The notes below the pieces were generated by a model. That model did not search any database, had not been told where the DNA came from, and saw nothing but the letters and a program-made list of their open reading frames with translations. DNA of 64,000 nt from Fictibacillus nanhaiensis (GTDB lineage Bacteria > Bacillota > Bacilli > Bacillales > Fictibacillaceae): the NCBI GenBank assembly GCA_017052515.1, contig JAFHKR010000039.1:186001-250000 (forward strand), in the 5' to 3' direction. Of this stretch, positions 34,146 through 41,941 are shown piece after piece. Positions within the stretch are counted from its first letter, which is position 1. Each line of letters begins with the position of its first letter. A program made the translations under genes and the position numbers.

Positions 34146-34850
34146 TTATTTCTTAGGAATTTCACAGCCATCATCGTCACAGCTCATTCCATCTTCTTCA
34201 TTATTTAGAAATGTGATTTTGTTTTCAGCTATAATCTTATTTAGTGCTTGAACAAAAACATCAGTCGGCTGTGCACCAGTAAGTGCATATTTTTGGTTGA
34301 TGAGATAGAAGGGTACGCCTGTTACTCCATAAGCTTTAGCTGTTTCTTCATCAGATCTAACCTCATCTGCCATCTCATCACTTGAAAGCATCCGTAATAC
34401 AGCTTCTCTATTTAAACCAACATCTTCGGCAAGATCTGCTAATGTTTCATGATTCCCAATATGTTTGGATTCTGTAAAGAAGGCGTATAAAATGCGCTCT
34501 GTCATCTCCTGCATTTTACCTTCTTTTTTAGCAAACATCGTTAAACGGTGAGCATCAAAGGTGTTGGTTAAAATCATCGTATCCATGTGATACTCTAGAC
34601 CAGATTCCTTCGCCATTTGTATCACGTTTTGTGTGTTTGCTTTAGCAGCGTCTATACTCATGCCGTATTTTTTAGATAATTTTTCATAGATGTTTTCGTT
34701 AACGTCACGTTCCATTGTAGGATCCAGTTCAAAGCAGCGATACGTTACTTCAACAGGATGATTAATCTTTTTAATAGCGTCCTCCAGACGCTTTTTGCCA
34801 ATATAGCAGAATGGTCAAGCAAAGTCTGTCCACATTTCAATGTGCAACAT
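34146..34850 (-). CDS. FrnE-type DsbA oxidoreductase with in-frame TGA at the first active-site Cys (candidate selenoprotein)
   Basis: From ATG 34850, preceded by GGAGGG seven or eight bases upstream, the frame reads MLHIEMWTDFA, then TGA (34817-34815), then PFCYIGKKRLEDAIKKI and on without another stop to 34146. FrnE-type proteins have CPFC there, so the TGA replaces the nucleophilic Cys. The total is 234 codons, the usual family length, and the rest is intact, including FELDP, the Val-Pro cis-Pro loop GVTGVPFYLINQKYALTGAQP and a Cys-containing tail. A hairpin that fits a bacterial SECIS lies just downstream. It is either a selenoprotein (U-x-x-C) or a recent nonsense mutant. Starting at 34715 would give an inactive protein lacking the active site. 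It would act in cytosolic thiol redox. Confidence 0.75.
34776..34792 (-). promoter_or_regulatory. Candidate bacterial SECIS stem-loop
   Basis: On the minus strand AGCGTC and GACGCT form a perfect 6-bp stem with a 5-base loop TGGAG. The loop starts 29 bases after the TGA and has G at its second position. These are the features expected of a bacterial selenocysteine insertion element, which lies inside the coding sequence shortly after the UGA. Confidence 0.5.
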
Positions 34851-35057
34851 CGTAAATCCCTCCATTTGATTCATGTCTACCATAGTATAAAAGGAAACTG
34901 TATATTTTACACGTGGTTTGATTCGGTCTTGACAATATTTCCTTCAAAAACCCTAAACTCTTATTGAATCACTCATGATATTTTATATTTTGGTTATATA
35001 ATAGGAGTGATATAAATTTATTTGTACTATTCGTTTATTGTTCAACAGGAGGAAGTC

Positions 35058-36176
35058 ATGTCTATTAAGAAACGCCTTATCGCCTCTAATATTGCTATGA
35101 TTGTTATTCCGATCGTTTTATTCCTATTGCTTGAAGTTGTAATCGCAACCCTTATTTTTTCGGGCGTGAATGGCGCACCTGTTAAAAAGGACTCACAATG
35201 GTTTATGAGCTTAAGATTTATTGGACTTCTTTTTATTCTAATCGTTACAAACGGAATTCTTACGTATATGGTTTCAAAAACGATACTAAAGCCGATTCGT
35301 ATTCTTACAAAAGCGGCAGAAGAAATAAGCAATGGAAATTTAGATCATGAGATCTTATCTGTAAATAAAGATGAGTTGGGAAAACTATCTGAAACGTTTG
35401 AGAGCATGAGGATTCAGTTGAAAAAAGCAAGAGAGGAAAGAGAGCTGTACGAAAACAATCGAAAAGAATTTGTAGCAAGCATCTCACATGACTTGAAAAC
35501 ACCGCTCACATCGATAAAAGGTTACATACATGGGGTATTAGATGGAATCGCAGATAACCCAGAGACGAAACAAATGTATTTACAGACCGCGTATCAAAAA
35601 GCGGATGATATGGATCACCTGATCAATGAGCTTTTTCTGTATTCAAAGTTAGATTTGGAACAATTTCCATTCCAGTTTGAAACGGTTCAATTGGATAACT
35701 ATTTAGAAGATTATCTCCAGGAGCTTCAATACGATGCTTCCTTTAAAGATGTAGCAATCACGTTTCGATCAGAGCCGAGTGAGAACTATTCCGTCATGGC
35801 TGATCGCTTAAGTTTAGGTCGGATCATCGATAATATTATTCAAAATAGCTTGAAGTATAGTGACAAAACAGAGAAAAAGATTTCCGTTTCCCTTCAGTCT
35901 AAATCCGATGCGGTCACTGTGAAATTTGCGGATAATGGGAAAGGGATACCTAAAGAATCTTTACCTCGCATTTTTGAAAGCTTTTACCGCGCGGATCCAT
36001 CTCGGAACAAAACAACGGGTGGAAGTGGTTTAGGGCTGGCTATCGTGAAGAAAATCGTTGAGAGACATGGTGGAGAGATTTGGGCTGAAAGTGGAGAAGG
36101 AAAAGGTACTTCTATCTATTTCACCTTAAAAAAGCGAAAAGTAGGGGAAGGAAATGCCGAAGGTATTAATCATTGA
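35058..36176 (+). CDS. HAMP-domain sensor histidine kinase
   Basis: The 372-residue protein has two membrane helices (about 8-32 and 55-76) with only a short external loop, a HAMP domain (about 77-130), the H-box ASISHDLKTPLTSIKGY, the N-box IIDNIIQNSLKYS, and ATP-lid motifs DNGKGIP and GSGLGLAIVKKIVERHGG. The tiny external loop suggests it senses within the membrane or through a partner. ATG 35058 follows AGGAGG; a longer frame from 35022 is rejected. Its end overlaps the response regulator by 23 bases. Confidence 0.92.
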   Translation: MSIKKRLIASNIAMIVIPIVLFLLLEVVIATLIFSGVNGAPVKKDSQWFMSLRFIGLLFILIVTNGILTYMVSKTILKPIRILTKAAEEISNGNLDHEILSVNKDELGKLSETFESMRIQLKKAREERELYENNRKEFVASISHDLKTPLTSIKGYIHGVLDGIADNPETKQMYLQTAYQKADDMDHLINELFLYSKLDLEQFPFQFETVQLDNYLEDYLQELQYDASFKDVAITFRSEPSENYSVMADRLSLGRIIDNIIQNSLKYSDKTEKKISVSLQSKSDAVTVKFADNGKGIPKESLPRIFESFYRADPSRNKTTGGSGLGLAIVKKIVERHGGEIWAESGEGKGTSIYFTLKKRKVGEGNAEGINH

Positions 36177-36846
36177 AGACGAAACGAGCATCGCGAAGCT
36201 TGAACAGGATTACCTGAAGTTCAACGGAATCGATAGCGACATTGCCGAAACAAGTGATGAAGGATTACGAATGGCTCTTGAAGGCGTTTATGATCTAATC
36301 TTGCTTGATCTAATGCTGCCAGGTGTAGATGGGTTCGAACTCTGCAGCCAGTTACGTGAAAAGTTGGGGATTCCAATCTTAATGGTAACCGCAAGAAAAG
36401 CCGATATTGATAAAATGCGTGGCTTTGACCGAGGAGCAGATGACTATATCGTTAAGCCCTTTAACACCAATGAGCTGGTAGCAAGGGTAAAAGCTCACAT
36501 CTCACGTTACAAGCGTCTCACCAAACTTGAAGTGAAACCGGACATCATCGTCATAAAGGGTCTGGAAATTCATTTGAATTCTCGACAGGTTTTTATTGAT
36601 GGGATTGAGAAAAAATTAGCCGTTAAAGAATTCGACCTGCTAAAATTCCTAGCGACCAATCCAAACATCGTCTTTACTAAAGAGCACCTATTTGACCAAA
36701 TATGGGGACTTGAATCGATGGGAGACACGTCGACGGTAACGGTTCATATAAGAAAGCTAAGAGAGAAAATTGAAGAAAATCCAGCCAAGCCACAATATAT
36801 TGAGACGGTTTGGGGAGTGGGGTACCGATTTAAAAATAGCAAGTAG
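36154..36846 (+). CDS. OmpR-family response regulator
   Basis: The 230-residue protein has a receiver domain with phosphoacceptor Asp in LILLDLMLPG (about residue 52), the Lys of VKPFN (about 102), and a winged-helix DNA-binding domain ending VTVHIRKLREKIEENPAKPQ and VWGVGYRF. It is the partner of the kinase gene it overlaps; the kinase-first order is unusual but not rare. Three 11-bp direct repeats at 36890-36922, just downstream and before the next gene, are a likely binding site. Confidence 0.93.
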   Translation: MPKVLIIEDETSIAKLEQDYLKFNGIDSDIAETSDEGLRMALEGVYDLILLDLMLPGVDGFELCSQLREKLGIPILMVTARKADIDKMRGFDRGADDYIVKPFNTNELVARVKAHISRYKRLTKLEVKPDIIVIKGLEIHLNSRQVFIDGIEKKLAVKEFDLLKFLATNPNIVFTKEHLFDQIWGLESMGDTSTVTVHIRKLREKIEENPAKPQYIETVWGVGYRFKNSK

Positions 36847-36880
36847 AAATGAAGGTATTTATGAACCTTCATTTTTTTTG
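36847..36880 (+). terminator. Rho-independent terminator
   Basis: A 9-bp stem (AAATGAAGG/CCTTCATTT) with a T8 tail follows the response regulator. Confidence 0.8.
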
Positions 36881-36889
36881 CGAACTGAT

Positions 36890-36922
36890 TTAAGAAATTC
36901 TTAAGAATTAGCTAAGAAATCC
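36890..36922 (+). promoter_or_regulatory. Three 11-bp direct repeats, probable response-regulator binding site
   Basis: TTAAGAAATTC, TTAAGAATTAG and CTAAGAAATCC start at 36890, 36901 and 36912, exactly 11 bases apart. This is the spacing used by OmpR-family dimers. A TATAAC element follows about 25 bases later, in front of the gene at 36998. Confidence 0.55.
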
Positions 36923-36997
36923 TTTAGTTTTCCTGATTATTATAACTCCAGTAAGAAGGTTGAAACACATATCATTTACTAAAAGGGGTTATCATTC

Positions 36998-37504
36998 ATG
37001 AAGAAAAACATCACGTTTGTATCGATATTATCTCATCTTTGGGTGCAGTGGATCATGTTAGGAAGTATGCTCGTAAATACGTTCTTGTTATATCCTAATA
37101 TCTTTTATGATGTACCAAAATCACTTAAAACGGCTATGGAATTTATGGAAGTAGCCAGTCCGCACACGTATTTTCCTCCAATCGGTATGGCAAGTATCTC
37201 AACAGGAATTCTGGCTTTGATTTTAGGATGGAAAGTGAAGTCTGCTCGGGTATGGATTTTTTGGAGCATGCTGATGATTGTGATTGAAGGTGCAATTTCG
37301 ATTGTTTTTGAATGGCCACGTAACGAAATTATGTTTCTTGAAGGAACAGACGTTCATTCAATTGCTTTCCTAAAAGAAACGGCTAAAGAGTTTGTCATCA
37401 TCCACAGTATTCGAGTTGGGACGAATATTCTAGGGTCTATATTAATATTTATTGGTTTTATGAAATATTATAAAAATTGTTTGATTCAGGAGAATAACAA
37501 TTAA
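36998..37504 (+). CDS. Four-span membrane protein, probable target of the adjacent two-component system
   Basis: The 168-residue protein has hydrophobic segments at about 10-32, 61-80, 87-106 and 140-160, with short loops. The conserved-looking pieces WVQWIMLGSMLVNTFLLYPN and SPHTYFPPIGMASISTG do not let me name a family. It has its own promoter region that contains a three-copy 11-bp repeat, so the response regulator encoded upstream probably controls it. It could be an envelope-stress protein, but that is speculation. Confidence 0.65.
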   Translation: MKKNITFVSILSHLWVQWIMLGSMLVNTFLLYPNIFYDVPKSLKTAMEFMEVASPHTYFPPIGMASISTGILALILGWKVKSARVWIFWSMLMIVIEGAISIVFEWPRNEIMFLEGTDVHSIAFLKETAKEFVIIHSIRVGTNILGSILIFIGFMKYYKNCLIQENNN

Positions 37505-37508
37505 AAAT

Positions 37509-37535
37509 AGAGCTCGGTTTTTTAGACCGAGCTCT
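37509..37535. terminator. Hairpin, probable weak terminator
   Basis: A perfect 10-bp stem (AGAGCTCGGT/ACCGAGCTCT) with a 7-base loop follows the membrane gene, but no long T run is present. Confidence 0.5.
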
Positions 37536-37612
37536 TCAATAAAAGTATAAGTATGGGAGTTTCTTACTTATCCCTTAAGCTAAATAGTAAATTTTAGCTT
37601 TCATTACGATAG

Positions 37613-38596
37613 CTATATTTGGTCAGCCGGGTAAACCAAACCAACCTGTCTTCTAGCCTCATCCATTATTTTCATCACAGCGAGTGAGTTTGCATGTGAA
37701 TTCACTCTAGACTCAAGTTCACCACGTTCGATCAACTCGATAAACTCCTTCGCTTCGTAATACATCTTCGGTTTATCTTGTTCAACCGTGATGTTCTCTG
37801 TACGACCATCTCGATATCGAATCTCGATGTTTGTCATGTCTTGTATATGATCGATTAGAATACTTCCGTTTTCACCTTGGATTTCTGATGGAACGAAAGA
37901 GTTAGAAATCTTAGAGTACATCACAACTGCTTCACTCTCTCCATAGTTTAAAAGGATGCTGCCTTCTCCATCGACACCAGACTCAAGTAAATAGGCGTTT
38001 GCTTTAATATCTTCAGGCTCACCAAAAAGAACGACCATTGGAAATAAACAATAGATGCCGATATCCATCAATGATCCGTTTGAAAACTCAGGTTTAAAAG
38101 CATTGAGAATCGTGCCTTCCTTATATTTATCATAACGAGATGAGTACTGACAGGAGTTCGCAAAATAACGGCGAACTTTACCGATCTTATGAAGGTTCTC
38201 TTGAATGCTTCTAAAGTTCGGCATCACGGTTGAACGCATGGCTTCCATGAGCAGTACCTTGTTTTCCTTAGCAACAGCTATCATTCTTTCTACTTCTCTA
38301 ACATTAGATGCCATAGGCTTTTCACAGATTACATGCTTGCCATGGTTCATGAGTGTTATCGCATACTCTGCGTGAAATGAGTTTGGGCTAGCAATATACA
38401 CAGCGTCAATTTCATTACTAGCAGCCATCATTTCTAAATCAGTAAACGTATGTATCGCACCATGCTTCTCAGCAAATTCTTTTGCTTTTTCTTCTGTACG
38501 TGAAAAGACAGCATTCAGTGTAAAACCATTTACTTCTCTTGCAGCAGCAATAAAGCTCTCTGTGATCCAATTCGTTCCAATAACTCCAAATTTCAA
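37613..38596 (-). CDS. Gfo/Idh/MocA family NAD(P)-dependent oxidoreductase
   Basis: The 327-residue protein opens with a Rossmann fold, MKFGVIGTNWITESFIAAAR. It has the VYIASPNSFHAEYAITLMNHGKHVICEKPMASN block that carries the catalytic Lys of EKP (about residue 95), and a C-terminal alpha/beta substrate domain. It would oxidise or reduce a sugar or a related polyol; the substrate is not inferable. Translation starts at TTG 38596 with AAAGGATG upstream, while an overlapping ATG in another frame is ignored. It is a single gene. Confidence 0.9.
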   Translation of the reverse strand: MKFGVIGTNWITESFIAAAREVNGFTLNAVFSRTEEKAKEFAEKHGAIHTFTDLEMMAASNEIDAVYIASPNSFHAEYAITLMNHGKHVICEKPMASNVREVERMIAVAKENKVLLMEAMRSTVMPNFRSIQENLHKIGKVRRYFANSCQYSSRYDKYKEGTILNAFKPEFSNGSLMDIGIYCLFPMVVLFGEPEDIKANAYLLESGVDGEGSILLNYGESEAVVMYSKISNSFVPSEIQGENGSILIDHIQDMTNIEIRYRDGRTENITVEQDKPKMYYEAKEFIELIERGELESRVNSHANSLAVMKIMDEARRQVGLVYPADQI

Positions 38597-38776
38597 AATG
38601 ATTCATCCTTTCACAATCGGTAGCATAGCCCGATGCTTTTCCTAGTATGTATTCTACTCCTATAGTCATGTTTTAGACAAATAATGAGGACTGTCGCACT
38701 ATTTTTGTAAAAAAAGGTTTCTTGATATAACATCCAGGGTAAATAGAAGTTAAAACCTGGTAAGGAGGGATGAGTT

Positions 38777-38920
38777 ATGCTTACTATGACCAATCATAAC
38801 CAGCAAACGATAAAGCCTTTAGATATGCCAGTTTCACGATACGTGCTTAAAGAACAATCAATAGCAGATCAAGAGAAACGCAAGCCTGAATTTGAATTAA
38901 CGTCGTTGAATCCAAAATAA
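38777..38920 (+). CDS. 47-aa hydrophilic protein
   Basis: The short frame has a strong GGAGGGATGAG site directly before ATG 38777 and is followed at once by a terminator, so it looks like a real small gene. The peptide is polar, with no membrane segment and no Cys. An internal ATG at 38786 is the alternative start. No family is recognised. Confidence 0.55.
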   Translation: MLTMTNHNQQTIKPLDMPVSRYVLKEQSIADQEKRKPEFELTSLNPK

Positions 38921-38938
38921 AAGAAGTCATACATGAAG

Positions 38939-38972
38939 AAAGCGAAGATCTTAGGGAATCTTCGCTTTTTTG
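38939..38972. terminator. Bidirectional terminator
   Basis: An 11-bp stem (AAAGCGAAGAT/ATCTTCGCTTT) with an 8-base loop and T tail sits between convergent genes. Confidence 0.88.
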
Positions 38973-38989
38973 TGTTTAATTTTAAAATA

Positions 38990-39676
38990 TTACGCTAAAA
39001 CAGACAATGAGATTCCAATTCCGTTTACAATACCATGAATGATAATCGCTGGAATAATAGAGCCTGTCTTCTCATACACCCAGCAAAAAACCAGGCCAGA
39101 AGCAAAGTTTACAGGTAGCGTATTATACGTCGGGATATGAACGATCATGAAAATGAACGAGCTGAAAATCATTGCTTTTCTAACACCCCATCGTCTGAAC
39201 CACGTATACAAAAAACCACGGTAAAAGATTTCTTCATAGATAGGGGAAACAACTGCTGCTGATAAAAAGCCGATCATAAATGTAAAAGGTGTAAGGTCAG
39301 ATTTTAGACTCTCCGTCTTATTATTACTTGTTCCTATTGAGAGAACATCCATTACGACAACAATGGCGATACTTATGAAAATGAGAAATAGAGTCCATAG
39401 CATTATCGTTTTCCACATTTTTTTCCTAAGTGGAATAAGTCCAACTGCATGCCACCCTAACTGATTTGGTTGTAATGCGATCCAATACACACCTGTTGTA
39501 AATACGATCGCCATGAAAAAACCAGTTAATGTTCCCGCGTATAAGGTGTTATCAAACCATTGTATCAACTGATCATATAATACGTTCTCCAAAAGAATGG
39601 GTACACCAACTAAACAAAGAATTAATAATAATAGTAGTTCACGAATATTCCATTTTCTCTCTGTTGTAACGTTCAT
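38990..39676 (-). CDS. CPBP family intramembrane glutamic endopeptidase (CAAX/Abi-like)
   Basis: The 228-residue membrane protein has about seven helices and the three CPBP motifs: EEIFYRG with its flanking Arg (about residue 147), FMIVHIP (about 181) and a final HGIVNG (about 214). These form the glutamate-based active site. Family members process prenylated or bacteriocin-related peptides, or give immunity. The start at 39676 is set by AGGAGGAAC just upstream; the longer frame from 39883 is rejected. The divergent MerR gene and a 19-bp-spacer promoter indicate direct activation by MerR. Confidence 0.88.
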   Translation of the reverse strand: MNVTTERKWNIRELLLLLILCLVGVPILLENVLYDQLIQWFDNTLYAGTLTGFFMAIVFTTGVYWIALQPNQLGWHAVGLIPLRKKMWKTIMLWTLFLIFISIAIVVVMDVLSIGTSNNKTESLKSDLTPFTFMIGFLSAAVVSPIYEEIFYRGFLYTWFRRWGVRKAMIFSSFIFMIVHIPTYNTLPVNFASGLVFCWVYEKTGSIIPAIIIHGIVNGIGISLSVLA

Positions 39677-39680
39677 CGTA

Positions 39681-39708
39681 TTGTTCCTCCTGATTAACTT
39701 GTTATAAT
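39681..39708 (+). promoter_or_regulatory. Sigma-A promoter of the merR-type gene
   Basis: TTGTTC (39681) and TATAAT (39703) are 16 bases apart. The predicted start is near 39715, so the MerR operator would lie just downstream, allowing autorepression. Confidence 0.55.
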
Positions 39709-39714
39709 ATGTTA

Positions 39715-39745
39715 ATTGTAAGTGGTGACGTAACGTAACCTGCAA
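39715..39745 (-). promoter_or_regulatory. MerR-type promoter with 19-bp spacer and operator
   Basis: On the minus strand TTGCAG (39745-39740) and TACAAT (39720-39715) are separated by 19 bases, the hallmark of MerR-activated promoters. The spacer holds the near-perfect palindrome GGTGACGTAACGTAACC (39724-39740). It drives the CPBP protease gene. Confidence 0.75.
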
Positions 39746-39765
39746 GGGAAAAAGGAGAAATAAGA

Positions 39766-40515
39766 ATGAGCTTATTTTCAACAGGAGAGGTTTCAAAGCA
39801 ATATGGCGTTTCTGTAAGGACTCTGCGGTATTATGACCAAATTGGTCTATTATTACCGAGTATAAAGAGTGATAGCGGTACAAGAATGTATACGAAGGAA
39901 GATCTTCAATTATTAGAAAAGATTACACTCTTGAAATCTTTGTCTCTACCTTTAACAGAAATTAAAAAAATAATAGGTGAAGTAACGATAAAAGATATTC
40001 TTGTAGTTCAGAAGAAAGATGTTCAGACTCAGTTGGACCAACTTCAATCAGCGTCTGAAAAAATAAATACACTCCTACATATCCTAGAGCTTCAGGGAGA
40101 GTTGGATTGGGAGCATATCCTTTCTCTCGTTCAAGCAAATGAAGGCGCGAAGATTGCTGAGAAGAATCAAACCTGGGAGAAGCTTTTTTCTGATAACGAG
40201 AGAAAGACGTTACAAAATTCATTACCCAAGCTTGAGGATGCTAGTACTGCAAAATGGGTGAACATTATAAAACGAATTGAGATCTGTTTGAAAAACAAAA
40301 GTGAACCCTCATCCGAAGAAGGTCTTTTAATCGCTTCAGATGTATTACTCTTATCTCATGAAATGTTTCAAGGAGACGCCGAATTAGAGGAGAAATTCTG
40401 GAACGCTAGAAAATCTGAAACCTCCTCACGCTCAATGAATTTATATCCGGTTAGCAACGAAGTCTTAGAATTTTTGGATAGAGCGATTATCAGTTATCAG
40501 ACAATCAACGCATGA
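39766..40515 (+). CDS. MerR family transcriptional regulator with C-terminal effector domain
   Basis: The 249-residue protein has an N-terminal MerR winged helix (FSTGEVSKQYGVSVRTLRYY, then DQIGLLLPSIKSDSGTRMYT), a dimerisation helix of about 40 residues, and a helical domain from about 125 resembling the TipA-type drug-binding region. It should bend a 19-bp-spacer promoter when its ligand is bound. The divergent CPBP gene has exactly such a promoter. The ligand is unknown; TipA-like domains bind thiopeptide drugs in other bacteria. Confidence 0.88.
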   Translation: MSLFSTGEVSKQYGVSVRTLRYYDQIGLLLPSIKSDSGTRMYTKEDLQLLEKITLLKSLSLPLTEIKKIIGEVTIKDILVVQKKDVQTQLDQLQSASEKINTLLHILELQGELDWEHILSLVQANEGAKIAEKNQTWEKLFSDNERKTLQNSLPKLEDASTAKWVNIIKRIEICLKNKSEPSSEEGLLIASDVLLLSHEMFQGDAELEEKFWNARKSETSSRSMNLYPVSNEVLEFLDRAIISYQTINA

Positions 40516-40545
40516 CCAAAGTTTTATAAAAATGTAAAACTTTGG
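40516..40545 (+). terminator. Hairpin after the MerR gene
   Basis: An 11-bp perfect stem (CCAAAGTTTTA/TAAAACTTTGG) with an 8-base loop begins at the stop codon; the T tail is short. Confidence 0.6.
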
Positions 40546-40614
40546 TTTAGTACCTTGTGGATTTGGGGTATCAAGAAATAGACTCCAAAATTATTCATGA
40601 GGTGAAAAGAAGAA

Positions 40615-41103
40615 ATGAAAAAGTTATTGGTATTTGTAGTAGCCATAAGTCTAATGGTTTTAGGTGGTTGTAACATGCTGATTGAAGATGATTTTAATGC
40701 GTATTTGGATGATCGCAATGATCTCATCGACAAAGAAACAAAGTTATTTGAACAAGCACAGACCGATTTTGCTAAGCTTATTGAAGATCCTAACGCAAAG
40801 GAACAAGTGCAAAAAACGATTGATAAGTATGAAGCATTAGTAAAGGAAGCTGAAGGAATTCGTTCCGAAAAGATAGATGACTTGAAAACGTCTCAAGATC
40901 ATTTTGTAAAAGCGATTCAATCGAATGCAGAAGGAATGAAATTAAGTCTATCAGCTTTTGAAAAGCAAGATGTTGAGTTAGATCAAAAATCTCAAACAAT
41001 GTTTGAAGAAGCACAAAAAGCCGGGAAAAAGAGTGAGAGTGAGTTAGAGAAGTTTGCAGAAGACAACGACTTTACATTAGAAGAAACAGAAAAAAAAGAA
41101 TAA
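40615..41103 (+). CDS. YkyA-like putative cell-wall-binding lipoprotein
   Basis: The 162-residue protein starts with a signal peptide ending in lipobox VLGGC (Cys 19 or so). The mature part is a long, highly charged coiled coil, and the size and layout match Bacillus YkyA-type lipoproteins. It is anchored on the outer face of the membrane; the biological role is not known. GAGGTGAAAAG precedes the ATG. It is a single gene ending in a terminator. Confidence 0.65.
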   Translation: MKKLLVFVVAISLMVLGGCNMLIEDDFNAYLDDRNDLIDKETKLFEQAQTDFAKLIEDPNAKEQVQKTIDKYEALVKEAEGIRSEKIDDLKTSQDHFVKAIQSNAEGMKLSLSAFEKQDVELDQKSQTMFEEAQKAGKKSESELEKFAEDNDFTLEETEKKE

Positions 41104-41116
41104 TAGGATTGTAGAG

Positions 41117-41143
41117 GAGCTGAACATACTCAGCTCTTTTTTT
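41117..41143 (+). terminator. Rho-independent terminator
   Basis: A GAGCTGA/TCAGCTC stem with a 6-base loop is followed by seven T. Confidence 0.8.
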
Positions 41144-41237
41144 ATTGAAAAAAGTTTTGGAAATAAAAAGGGTATCACAGGTGGACTAGAGAAGTTGTAG
41201 GGTGGTCTTGATGGATTGTAAGGTGAGGAGCTGTAAA

Positions 41238-41375
41238 ATGAACGTTCATCTAGTGTTTGGAGAATCTACGACTGGCGCTATGAAATGGTTGCTAAATAAA
41301 GAAAAACGCCAGGAACATGTAATTAGGTTTCCTTGCCAAAAAGGATCTTACATAAGAAACGGAGAGAATAGATGA
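41238..41375 (+). pseudogene. N-terminal remnant of a DUF1835 protein
   Basis: A 45-residue frame with GAGGAG seven bases upstream begins MNVHLVFGESTTGAMKWLL and continues to VIRFP. This closely matches the start of DUF1835 proteins (HIVFGES-G-K-L, then VI-FPD). It then loses all similarity and stops, with the stop overlapping the next GNAT start. The family is normally several hundred residues, so this is the cut-off 5' end of a lost gene. It may still be translated and coupled to the GNAT gene. Confidence 0.6.
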
Positions 41376-41941
41376 TGAATCAAAGTGTGGAAACGAATGT
41401 GAAATTAATAGGTGACAATATTTTTATCAGGTTAATAACTGTTGAGGATGCAGAGGATATGGTGAATCTTCAATTAGAGAACAGAAAATTCTTTAGTCAG
41501 TTTGCAATGGAACGCAGCGATGATTTTTACTCCCTTGAAAATCAGCAGAAACGAATTCAGATGTTAGTAGAGAATGCTAAACAAGATTTAGATTACTATT
41601 TTGGTATTTATACAAAAAATGAAGAGATTTTGATTGGAACAATCAATCTGTTCGCAGTCATGCGCGGATCGATTCAAAGTGCCTTTGTCGGTTACTTTTT
41701 AGATGAAAAGCACAATGGAAAAGGCTTTACGACAGAAGCTGTACGTTTGATCGTAAAATACGCATTTGATGAACTTAAACTTCATCGAGTAGAAGCGGGT
41801 GTGATGCCGCATAACATTGGTTCTATTCGAGTGTTAGAAAAAGCTGGTTTTGAGAAAGAAGGACTAGCACGTAAAAACGTGAAGATTAATGGAAAGTGGG
41901 AAGACCATCAACAAATGGCTATCATCAATCCTGCTGATTGA
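41372..41941 (+). CDS. GNAT N-acetyltransferase, RimJ/YjcK type
   Basis: The 189-residue protein resembles ribosomal-protein alanine acetyltransferases. It opens with a beta strand IFIRLITVEDAEDM, has FVGYFLDEKHNGKGFTTEAVRLIVKYAF as acetyl-CoA motif A (about 110-138), LHRVEAGVMPHNIGSIRVLE, and a final EDHQQMAII strand. The acceptor is probably a protein N-terminus or small amine. GGAGAG lies upstream; ATG 41372 or 41375 may be used. The following lipoprotein gene overlaps its stop (TGATG). Confidence 0.87.
   Translation: MMNQSVETNVKLIGDNIFIRLITVEDAEDMVNLQLENRKFFSQFAMERSDDFYSLENQQKRIQMLVENAKQDLDYYFGIYTKNEEILIGTINLFAVMRGSIQSAFVGYFLDEKHNGKGFTTEAVRLIVKYAFDELKLHRVEAGVMPHNIGSIRVLEKAGFEKEGLARKNVKINGKWEDHQQMAIINPAD

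Noticed and set aside
34146..34715. DsbA gene starting at the internal ATG (34715) as a complete protein
   Set aside because: It would lack the first 45 residues, including the CxxC active site. A strong ribosome binding site and family-like sequence lie upstream in the same frame.
38990..39883. Longer CPBP protease starting at 39883
   Set aside because: The extra 69 residues cover the divergent promoter and the start of merR; the AGGAGG site before 39676 marks the true start.
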